From positions 1 through 27,463 of the IMG/VR virus record IMGVR_UViG_3300033153_009274: a stretch of DNA of 27,463 nt; one strand, 5' to 3'. The notes under the pieces were generated by a model. That model searched no databases. It saw only the letters and a list, made by a program, of their open reading frames with translations, and was not told the origin of the DNA. The stretch comes from a virus. The first letter of the stretch is position 1; each line of letters starts with the position of its first letter. The position numbers were made by a program, and so were the translations under genes. Shown here piece after piece: positions 16,773 to 22,618 of the stretch.

Positions 16773-17807
16773 CTAAAGAATCCCATATATTTGGGAGCTT
16801 GAACCTTCGTATGTTAAGACTAATGCTTCATAGACTTTTAACATATATTTGTTCGAGTCGTTGGTTTGAGCTAATTCCTGGTATGTTACATCCAGAAGTA
16901 CTGCCATATAGATGTATCTCATATCTAAACATAAGATTCTACGTGCTGCTGATGTAGTTGGCATATACTGACTTTTTATAAAGGTCAATTCATCAAACTG
17001 AAATGCGCCTGGAATACCAAATTTTAAACCTTCTGCAGGTGGTGCTGGTTGTCTTTGGAAGTCTTGAAGTAAGCCTTTCACATAATTGTGAGTACTTGCA
17101 TCTGTAACTGCTAAAGTTACTCTACCAAAAGCGTTGAATGTAGTAGCAATTTCTGCTCTAATATCTGCCAGTGTTACTGCAACTCCTGATAGGTTTGTAG
17201 TGTTTGTACTAATCCCTTGGATTAATCCATCATACTCTTCAGGGTTTGTTGAAAGGTCACCATTAATTATAGTGTTTTCTTCTAACTCTTTGATAGCTTG
17301 TGTTTTCACAGCTAAATCTTGAGCTACTGCACTTCCTCTACCTGTGCTCATCCATCCTGCGATTGAAGGACCTGTAACACGACCAACTGAGTAACCAAAT
17401 TTAATTGGAACTGAAGCTCTGTCGTATGTGTCTTCATCATCAGGTAATGCACCATCTTCAAATCTAAAGTTTGCTCCGCCTTTTGCTGTTAGTTTGTTAA
17501 AGTCGTGAGTCATACCTCTGTTTGCTCGTCTTGCGAACATTTCAACTAAAGGTGTTTCTGCTCTAGTTTGGTCTATAACTTCCATAATTACTGACACTGG
17601 AATCATAGCGAAACCTGCTGTTCCTGCTCCACCTGTACTTGTATCAATGGATTGTTTTGCTAGCATCTGACTTTTTCCAATCCTTGCTCTATTGTCAATT
17701 CCTAATCTTGGATCATAATAAACTTCCTCGTGTTTAACTTCTGTACCAAAACTTTTTTCAAATTCAACGTCTGCGTTTTTTGAGCCTGCGCCCCAGTATG
17801 TTTGCAT
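16773..17807 (-). CDS. Major capsid protein, HK97 fold
   Basis: A 344-residue protein, ATG 17807 with GGAGG at suitable distance. Features of an HK97-type shell subunit: an N-terminal arm (1-60), a segment AMIPVSVIMEVIDQ leading into the E-loop and P-domain, a spine helix region around VAQDLAVKTQAIKELEENTI, an A-domain with RAEIATTFNAFGRVTLAVTD, and a C-terminal strand KYMLKVYEALVLTYEGSS. It directly follows the protease-scaffold gene, the expected order. The arm is short, so an extensive cleaved delta-domain is unlikely; a separate scaffold (C-terminus of the protease gene or its nested product) probably takes that role. Confidence 0.85.
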   Translation of the reverse strand: MQTYWGAGSKNADVEFEKSFGTEVKHEEVYYDPRLGIDNRARIGKSQMLAKQSIDTSTGGAGTAGFAMIPVSVIMEVIDQTRAETPLVEMFARRANRGMTHDFNKLTAKGGANFRFEDGALPDDEDTYDRASVPIKFGYSVGRVTGPSIAGWMSTGRGSAVAQDLAVKTQAIKELEENTIINGDLSTNPEEYDGLIQGISTNTTNLSGVAVTLADIRAEIATTFNAFGRVTLAVTDASTHNYVKGLLQDFQRQPAPPAEGLKFGIPGAFQFDELTFIKSQYMPTTSAARRILCLDMRYIYMAVLLDVTYQELAQTNDSNKYMLKVYEALVLTYEGSSSQIYGIL

Positions 17808-17821
17808 CTTAATTTCCTCCG

Positions 17822-18202
17822 TTATTTACTCATTGTAGTCAGGTAATCTTTTGTATTTAATTCTCCTGGCTTATCTGCTACAGCTGCTAGTTTTAATTTT
17901 TCTAATTCAGCAACTTTTTCATCGTGACCTTTAAGGATGACTCCGTGTTCCCTGATTTTCTTTTCAAGTTCTTCGTCCATCTTTGCTTTGTTACTAACCA
18001 TTTCTTCTTTTAGCTTTGCAATTTCTCCCTGCACTGCTTCTAGATTTTTGGTTCCTTCTTCTGAAACTTTTTTACTGTCTGCTTTTTCCAATTCAGCTGC
18101 TTTTTTTAATTCTGCAACTTCTTTGTTAAGAGCTTCAAGTTCATCGTTTTTTTTAACTAATTCTGTGTTTAATTTTTCCATTTCTTTTTTATGTGCTTCC
18201 AT
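17822..18202 (-). CDS. Nested scaffold protein from an internal start
   Basis: In-frame ATG 18202 (codon 180 of the protease gene) is preceded on the minus strand by GGAGG at 18211-18207 with four A between. The product would be 126 residues and consist almost wholly of the coiled coil (starting EAHKKEMEKLNTELVKKNDE). The same arrangement, scaffold nested in protease, is known from lambda C/Nu3. It would supply scaffold in excess of the protease. The spacing of four bases is a little short, so this is likely but not certain. Confidence 0.6.
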   Translation of the reverse strand: MEAHKKEMEKLNTELVKKNDELEALNKEVAELKKAAELEKADSKKVSEEGTKNLEAVQGEIAKLKEEMVSNKAKMDEELEKKIREHGVILKGHDEKVAELEKLKLAAVADKPGELNTKDYLTTMSK

Positions 18203-18739
18203 TTTTCCTCCGTTGTTACCGAGAATATTATTTTTAATCTCTTCTTCAAACTTTTTAGCCAAGTCTAAGCTCTTTGCTACGAATACAGCTTGCCCATTTC
18301 TATTTGACGGAACTGGGGTAAAACTAGCTTCTAACAATTCTGCTTTAGTCCATTCTAAAATCATTTTTCCATCAACTTCAACTTCTTTGAAATCGTGTGG
18401 TATTGCACCAATGCTTACTCCAAGTAAGGCTCCTTCTTCTAACATTCCCTTAACCATCTGTGATTTTGGGTTAGACTTAAAGAATCTCGGTGTCATCTTA
18501 AGAGCTGTATGTCCTTTCCTTCGTATAATTTGAGGATTTTCCCATACTGCAATATTAGACTCTACTTTATTCTCGTGGTTTAATAATGCTGGAATCTTTT
18601 TTGATTTCTCCGCCCATTCAACTAATAATGACTTAGACATCTTTTCTTCATCTCTGTCTATTGAAGTATCACTTAAAATTCCAAAAAATTCGCCTGAACT
18701 TGATTTTAAAATCGGCATAAATAAAGTTCGTTTTTCCAT
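17822..18739 (-). CDS. Prohead protease fused to coiled-coil scaffold
   Basis: A 305-residue protein, ATG 18739. Residues 1-165 are a U35/S78-type maturation protease: IPALLNHE gives catalytic His55, GALLGVSIGAIP gives Ser109, and ELLEASFTPVPSNRNG is the typical closing strand. Residues 180-290 are a long charged coiled coil (Glu/Lys-rich heptads) as in scaffolds. There is no Shine-Dalgarno; the promoter box at 18767-18783 would place the RNA start only a few bases before ATG, so the message may be nearly leaderless, as is common in archaea. A second in-frame start at 18202 probably yields the scaffold alone. Confidence 0.85.
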   Translation of the reverse strand: MEKRTLFMPILKSSSGEFFGILSDTSIDRDEEKMSKSLLVEWAEKSKKIPALLNHENKVESNIAVWENPQIIRRKGHTALKMTPRFFKSNPKSQMVKGMLEEGALLGVSIGAIPHDFKEVEVDGKMILEWTKAELLEASFTPVPSNRNGQAVFVAKSLDLAKKFEEEIKNNILGNNGGKMEAHKKEMEKLNTELVKKNDELEALNKEVAELKKAAELEKADSKKVSEEGTKNLEAVQGEIAKLKEEMVSNKAKMDEELEKKIREHGVILKGHDEKVAELEKLKLAAVADKPGELNTKDYLTTMSK

Positions 18740-18766
18740 AATAGTAATATTAACTGAGATAATTGA

Positions 18767-18783
18767 TATATAAATACTAGTTT
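18767..18783 (-). promoter_or_regulatory. Conserved archaeal-type promoter box (protease/capsid operon)
   Basis: Minus-strand AAACTAGTATTTATATA. Centre of TTTATATA is about 31 bases from ATG 18739, so transcription would begin within a few bases of the start codon. It follows immediately after a hairpin and T run that could end an upstream transcript. Confidence 0.7.
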
Positions 18784-18785
18784 AG

Positions 18786-18815
18786 AAAAAACCCATTGGA
18801 GCGAACTCCGTTGGG
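18786..18815 (-). terminator. Hairpin plus T run
   Basis: On the minus strand, CCCA and GGAG pair with CTCC and TGGG around a TTCG loop (18805-18802), with a 2x2 internal mismatch; TTTTTT (18791-18786) follows directly. It resembles an intrinsic terminator, and also fits archaeal T-tract termination. It separates the promoter at 18876 from the one at 18767. Confidence 0.55.
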
Positions 18816-18853
18816 AAAAGGAGGTGAACCCTTTGAGTTAGCAAGTAACCCTA
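18786..18853 (-). ncRNA. Putative short RNA between tandem promoters
   Basis: If the box at 18876-18892 starts transcription about 26 bases on, and the hairpin/T run ends it, the product is about 65-70 bases long. No ATG and no plausible reading frame with a Shine-Dalgarno exists inside. It holds a small GTTA/TAAC hairpin and the terminal stem-loop. It could be a free RNA or an attenuated leader of the capsid operon. Existence is predicted only from signals. Confidence 0.35.
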
Positions 18854-18875
18854 ATTATTTTAATAAGAAAAGTGG

Positions 18876-18892
18876 TATATAAATACTAGTTT
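18876..18892 (-). promoter_or_regulatory. Conserved archaeal-type promoter box (second, upstream)
   Basis: Minus-strand core AAACTAGTATTTATATA, followed by CC as at two other boxes. No protein-coding start lies close: the next gene begins 137 bases downstream beyond a hairpin/T run and a second box. Its transcript is therefore either a short RNA or a long leader. Confidence 0.6.
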
Positions 18893-18898
18893 AAGAAA

Positions 18899-18962
18899 GA
18901 GAAGGAGAGATACAAAACCATTGTTTCTTGAGGTGATGAAATGGGAAAATATCTCTCTCCTT
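18899..18962 (-). terminator. Large hairpin after the portal gene
   Basis: Eight bases after the portal stop the minus strand reads GAAGGAGAGAGATA, complementary (two-base bulge) to TATCTCTCCTTC 38 bases on. Inside, CCATTTC can pair with the GAAA-TGG of GAAACAATGG. TTTCTT follows the outer stem. It probably stabilises or ends the portal transcript. Confidence 0.45.
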
Positions 18963-18969
18963 CGGGTGT

Positions 18970-21099
18970 TTAGTTGGGTACCCATTGAAAGGTACTTCTA
19001 CAATTAACGTGTGCCGGGGGATAAGCGAACTCCACTAGTGTTTTACTATCTTTAAAATTCGTTCCAACTTCAACTTTCTGGCCATTCATCCTTTTGCAAA
19101 TCTCAGAACTTCTTCCATCGTGAATAGCTTTCCATACTTTGAAGCCTTCTACATTAGCATCTCTGATTCCTTGCAATTTTCCTTCATTAACAAACCGTGT
19201 TGATTCAGTTCTTGCAATTCTAACTGCTTGTCCATCTTTAACCTTAGTAAATACTTCTTTTATTCTTTTAACAATGTCTGCCTGACCTTCTTTGTTTACA
19301 ACACCTTCTTTAATTTCATCTAAGATTTTAAGCCTTAGTTCTTGTGTAGCCCCCTTAATTCCGTGCCATCTTTTCCCATCAGGTAACGTATACCCATTAA
19401 ATTGTTGGTCTGCAAAGAAATCTGCTGTTTGGTTAAATGTCATTGAAACGCCTATATCTAAGTTTGTATCTTGTTCAGCTGCTTCAAGACCTGCCTTCAT
19501 TGGATTTTTAATTACGTTTTTTAATTGTTTTGAAAATAAAAAGGTATTAATTACATTGAATACTCTAGCAAATAAATCAGGTAGTGCTTTGGTTTCAATA
19601 AACGCTTTAGAGAGTTCTGGTTCCCTTTCAACTGCAGTAATTATTTTAGTTTCCCAAGAATTAATTAATCTTAATAGCCAAGTTTCATAATCTTCACTCT
19701 CTTCAACTATGTCTTCACCAGGATCCAAATCTTTTTTTACTTTCTTTGAAAAAGACTTCTTGCCTTCGTTTTTAGCGTTGGCATCGTCTTTTTTAGAATC
19801 TCCTTCTTTCGGGGGTGGAGAATTAGTAGGAAATTTATTACTATCTAAGTTAAATGACATCTTCTGAGGTGGTTCGTCTCCCCATTCAACAGGTTGTAAT
19901 CCTTTCTGTGCTCTATATTCATTTATAGTTAATGCTCCAGCTTCGATTGCTTTTATATCATTCTCTTCTTGAATCTTCTCTGCTTCGTGGTCCTTTGGCA
20001 TAAATTTAAATTTAACTTTAGGAAATTCTTGCCCTAATAAATCTGGAATAATGTGTTTATTGTTATCATTCTCTAATAATTTTAATCTAGGTTTAACTGC
20101 ATTCCTTACGTTTATTCTTTCTTGGCCACCACCTGAACTTCTGTTTACATCTTCAAAAAATCCTGACTCAACAGGTGAAGCTCCATAGATACCAAATACT
20201 AAGTGCATATACCATTTTTGTCCATCTAGCCATTCCATATCTTTATTATTTGCATTTAGAACATCAATCTTTAAATCTGGAACATTGTGAAACATAAATT
20301 TGTGAGCTTTCCCTTTTACTTCACTTAGCCAGTTAGCTTTAAATTTACTAATTTGTCCTTGGTCTGCATTAGGTAATGATAGTAAAGCATTTGGGATTGC
20401 GTTGTTTTTATAATATTCTCTATTGTACCTTGTTGATTGAATTAATAAGTCTACTACTTGCTGCACTGATTGAAGTGGACTAAATCCATAAGCTGAGTAT
20501 GAACTCTTGTTTTCCATTGAATAAATTAAATCTTCAGGTTCAAAAGGAATAGGAATTGCATTTGGTTGCCTAAATGAATATTGCCAGTATCTAATTAATG
20601 GCCCATATATACTTCTTTGAATAACAAAAGTACTTGCGTCTCTGCTCCAAAGTTCTTTTAAAACTCCATTACCATTTCTTCCTTTAGCAATGGTTCCTGC
20701 ATCAATTTCTAAAATATCTTTAAGAACTACTTTCCAAATATCCATAATGTTTTCTTTGTCACGGTTTACTTTTCGAAAAAACTCTTTTATTTTCTTAACA
20801 TCTGATTCATAGTTTTTTATGTCATCATCTGGGTCAATAGTAACAATTTCCCAAGGAGTTTGTTCAACAGCTTTTATAATAGCTCTTGTAACCATTTGAA
20901 CCCAAGAACTGCTAGCGAAAGAACGTAGTGTGTTAATATCAATTCCTCTAGCTTGTCCAAATATTGCAGAATACATCCAAGGTGCATAAATACCTAATTG
21001 TGCATCTTCAGCGTTACCGATAGCCATTCCACCGTTAAATACTGATAATGCTGTTGCAAACCTTTTCTTAATGTCTTGAAATTTGTCGATTAAATCCAT
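18970..21099 (-). CDS. Portal protein fused to MuF-like minor head protein
   Basis: A 709-residue protein, ATG 21099, no Shine-Dalgarno. Residues 1-430 resemble phage portals: early helices (SWVQMVTRAIIKAVEQTPWE), a wing with FVIQRSIYGPLIRYWQY, and the core segment from about 200 on (LQSVQQVVDLLIQSTRYNRE). A charged linker (about 435-465) leads to an alpha-helical zone and a MuF/SPP1 gp7-type domain at 579-709: AVRIARTESTRFVN, GFKVWKAIHDGRSSEIC, then YPPAHVNCRST. Portal and MuF are usually separate genes; the fusion would deliver twelve copies of MuF to the portal vertex. It is the first gene behind a promoter box and carries a hairpin after its stop. Confidence 0.85.
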   Translation of the reverse strand: MDLIDKFQDIKKRFATALSVFNGGMAIGNAEDAQLGIYAPWMYSAIFGQARGIDINTLRSFASSSWVQMVTRAIIKAVEQTPWEIVTIDPDDDIKNYESDVKKIKEFFRKVNRDKENIMDIWKVVLKDILEIDAGTIAKGRNGNGVLKELWSRDASTFVIQRSIYGPLIRYWQYSFRQPNAIPIPFEPEDLIYSMENKSSYSAYGFSPLQSVQQVVDLLIQSTRYNREYYKNNAIPNALLSLPNADQGQISKFKANWLSEVKGKAHKFMFHNVPDLKIDVLNANNKDMEWLDGQKWYMHLVFGIYGASPVESGFFEDVNRSSGGGQERINVRNAVKPRLKLLENDNNKHIIPDLLGQEFPKVKFKFMPKDHEAEKIQEENDIKAIEAGALTINEYRAQKGLQPVEWGDEPPQKMSFNLDSNKFPTNSPPPKEGDSKKDDANAKNEGKKSFSKKVKKDLDPGEDIVEESEDYETWLLRLINSWETKIITAVEREPELSKAFIETKALPDLFARVFNVINTFLFSKQLKNVIKNPMKAGLEAAEQDTNLDIGVSMTFNQTADFFADQQFNGYTLPDGKRWHGIKGATQELRLKILDEIKEGVVNKEGQADIVKRIKEVFTKVKDGQAVRIARTESTRFVNEGKLQGIRDANVEGFKVWKAIHDGRSSEICKRMNGQKVEVGTNFKDSKTLVEFAYPPAHVNCRSTFQWVPN

Positions 21100-21140
21100 A
21101 AATGTGAATAAGTGATAATAATATTAACTATAATACTTGG

Positions 21141-21157
21141 TATATAAATACTAGTTT
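21141..21157 (-). promoter_or_regulatory. Conserved archaeal-type promoter box (portal)
   Basis: Minus-strand AAACTAGTATTTATATA, then CC. It is about 45 bases upstream of ATG 21099, predicting a leader near 20 bases without Shine-Dalgarno. It stands right after the T-rich tract that ends the upstream operon. Confidence 0.7.
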
Positions 21158-21159
21158 TT

Positions 21160-21180
21160 AAAAGAAAAAGAAAAAAGAAA
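21160..21180 (-). terminator. T-rich tract ending the packaging operon
   Basis: Immediately after the stop of the 173-residue gene (21181) the minus strand is a run of T interrupted by single C. No hairpin. It fits an archaeal terminator placed directly before a new promoter box. Confidence 0.5.
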
Positions 21181-21702
21181 TTAAATTTGTACATCACTTG
21201 GCTTAAGAATTGCCTTTGGACCGTATAATATTTCTCTAATTATTGGGTCTGGAATATTCTGTGCTAAGCTTGGAGTTGTATGTATTTTCTTTCTCCATTG
21301 ATGAAATAGCTCGATTCTTGCTTGCTCGTCAGTTACTGCAACATCCCTAACATAAACTTCCTTAATATCAGCTATTGCTTTATCTTTTATTTTACCAATA
21401 ATTGATCTAGCTTTTTTGTGCGTTTCCTTGTAAGCATCAGGATAGTATTTTCCAAGCTCTTCAACTTTCTTCTCCATCTGTTCTTGAACAGCTTTAGCAT
21501 TTTTTAACTGGCCTTCTAATTGTTCAATCTGATGTTTTTGTTTAGCAAGATTTGCATTATTCTGATTAAATGCGTGAACAATCTTCTCAGGTGTTAATAC
21601 AAATTCTTTTGATACTTGCTTTACTATAATTTTGTTCCCCCTTTTCATAAGAACTTCTTTTGGCATTAAGTCCTGTTCTTCTACTTTATTTTCTTCTGGC
21701 AT
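21181..21702 (-). CDS. Coiled-coil protein before the portal gene
   Basis: A 173-residue protein, ATG 21702 with AGAGGT. Residues 1-45 hold a small beta-like region (MKRGNKIIVKQVSKEFVL). Residues 48-90 are a long helix with Gln/Glu/Lys heptads (HQIEQLEGQLKNAKAVQEQM), a probable coiled coil. The rest is helical with an aromatic region and ends IREILYGPKAILKPSDVQI. No recognised family. It closes the terminase operon just upstream of the portal promoter and could be a packaging accessory or an internal scaffold, but that is speculation. Confidence 0.6.
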   Translation of the reverse strand: MPEENKVEEQDLMPKEVLMKRGNKIIVKQVSKEFVLTPEKIVHAFNQNNANLAKQKHQIEQLEGQLKNAKAVQEQMEKKVEELGKYYPDAYKETHKKARSIIGKIKDKAIADIKEVYVRDVAVTDEQARIELFHQWRKKIHTTPSLAQNIPDPIIREILYGPKAILKPSDVQI

Positions 21703-21704
21703 CT

Positions 21705-22025
21705 TTATTTTACCTCTTCTACTTTAGGTTCCACTACTGGATTTTTAGCTATTGGTTGAGCTCCTGGTTTTGGGTTTCCTTTGTCATCTAAGTCAAGTGG
21801 ACTGTAAGCATACTCCCAACCTTTTAGAATTTTGTATAATATCAATACTTTGTTTCCTCTTGGCTCTATATGGATTTGTCCGTATAGTTTTATTTTTGGT
21901 TCTTTTACCGTTTCCCAATCTGATTGTCGTCTACCTACTGAAGCTTCTGATTTTTGAAACTTTGTTGCATATCTATCCCTAATTTCTTGTATTTTTTTTC
22001 TTACTTTTATGTCTAATCTAACCAT
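21705..22025 (-). CDS. Unknown protein, basic N-terminus
   Basis: A 106-residue protein, ATG 22025, with GGAGGT inside the last codons of the previous gene. The first 45 residues are a basic helix (VRLDIKVRKKIQEIRDRYAT). A beta-rich middle (IKLYGQIHIEPRGNKVLILY) and a low-complexity Pro/Lys/Glu end follow. The gene is coupled to its neighbours with gaps of two to three bases. A nucleic-acid or tail-binding role is conceivable; no family is recognised. Confidence 0.55.
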   Translation of the reverse strand: MVRLDIKVRKKIQEIRDRYATKFQKSEASVGRRQSDWETVKEPKIKLYGQIHIEPRGNKVLILYKILKGWEYAYSPLDLDDKGNPKPGAQPIAKNPVVEPKVEEVK

Positions 22026-22028
22026 TTT

Positions 22029-22265
22029 TTAGGTTACCTCCATTTTTACTATTTGTTGTTTGAAAGCATATAATGTTTGTAAGTGTGGTCCCTTCTTAAA
22101 TTCTATTGGATGAACCCACGTTTTTATGTAATCTGTTTTTTTAATTCTTCTTAAATAATTATAAACTTTTGTGATTCTTATACCTGTTCTAATTGATATA
22201 GTTTGTGCGCTAAAATATTCCTCAGGATTAGCTTCTAAAAAATCAATTATCTCTTCCCATCCCAT
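22029..22265 (-). CDS. Small winged-helix DNA-binding protein
   Basis: A 78-residue protein, ATG 22265. Helices WEEIIDFLEANPEEYFS, AQTISIRTGI and TKVYNYLRRI form a helix-turn-helix with the second as turn and third as recognition helix, followed by a wing-like hairpin (TDYIKTWVHPIEFKKG...LYAFK). This is the layout of small archaeal/viral winged-helix regulators. It may regulate the conserved promoter boxes, of which one lies about 1.1 kb further on, but no operator is evident. It could also be a small terminase-like DNA-binding subunit; the basic character and position after TerL leave both open. Confidence 0.6.
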   Translation of the reverse strand: MGWEEIIDFLEANPEEYFSAQTISIRTGIRITKVYNYLRRIKKTDYIKTWVHPIEFKKGPHLQTLYAFKQQIVKMEVT

Positions 22266-22268
22266 CTT

Positions 22269-22364
22269 TCAATCTAATTTGCTTAATACATATGTAAATA
22301 CCACTCCTGCAAATAAACATCCACTAATGAAACCTAATATACCTCCTTGTGTAAAGTCAGTCAT
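22269..22364 (-). CDS. 31-residue membrane peptide
   Basis: Too short for routine gene calling but well supported: ATG 22364 overlaps the TGA of the previous gene (ATGA), GAGGAT lies seven bases upstream, and the stop precedes the next start by three bases. The product, GGILGFISGCLFAGVVFTYV flanked by MTDFTQ and LSKLD, is a single hydrophobic helix with a charged tail. It could be a holin-like or membrane-sensing peptide. Confidence 0.5.
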   Translation of the reverse strand: MTDFTQGGILGFISGCLFAGVVFTYVLSKLD

Positions 22365-22618
22365 TTTAAATCCTCATCTGTTATGTTGAAAAAGTGTATT
22401 ATCCAATACATTGTATTTTTATTCATATATATTGGTGTTTCTTCAGTAGGTTTTAATAGCTCCTCATCTAATGATAAAAGATACTTTTTAATCCAATTTA
22501 TTGCTTCTTCCCTTAAATCTTTAGGTTCAACCATTCCTAAAACAACATCACACGTTGGTTGTCCTAGCATATAATCTTCAATATCTTTTAATGTTTTTAA
22601 TTCACTCACTTTTCCCAC
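22361..22618 (-). CDS. Unknown acidic protein after terminase
   Basis: An 85-residue, helical, acidic protein. Candidate starts are GTG 22618 and GTG 22609; the second has a better-spaced GGGAG and would give 82 residues, so the start is uncertain. Both overlap the end of the terminase gene. Residues around WIKKYLLSLDEELLKP and TMYWIIHFFNITDED form two amphipathic helices. No family is recognised. Tight coupling to the terminase gene suggests a small accessory factor made with it. Confidence 0.55.
   Translation of the reverse strand: MGKVSELKTLKDIEDYMLGQPTCDVVLGMVEPKDLREEAINWIKKYLLSLDEELLKPTEETPIYMNKNTMYWIIHFFNITDEDLK

Noticed and set aside
16852-16873. GTTCGAGTCGTTGG, looking like a tRNA T-arm.
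   Set aside because: It lies inside the major capsid gene and no acceptor or anticodon stem is found around it. No tRNA is supported in the window.
17937-18533. Plus-strand frame of 198 codons, Ser/Phe/Leu-rich.
   Set aside because: Exact antisense of the protease-scaffold gene; the composition mirrors its Lys/Glu codons. No Shine-Dalgarno or neighbour supports it.
18943-18972. Plus-strand mini-frame MGKYLSPSGVF with TGAGGTGAT ahead.
   Set aside because: Only 11 codons, no plus-strand gene downstream to be controlled, and it overlaps the stem of a hairpin plus the end of the portal gene. The Shine-Dalgarno match is likely chance.
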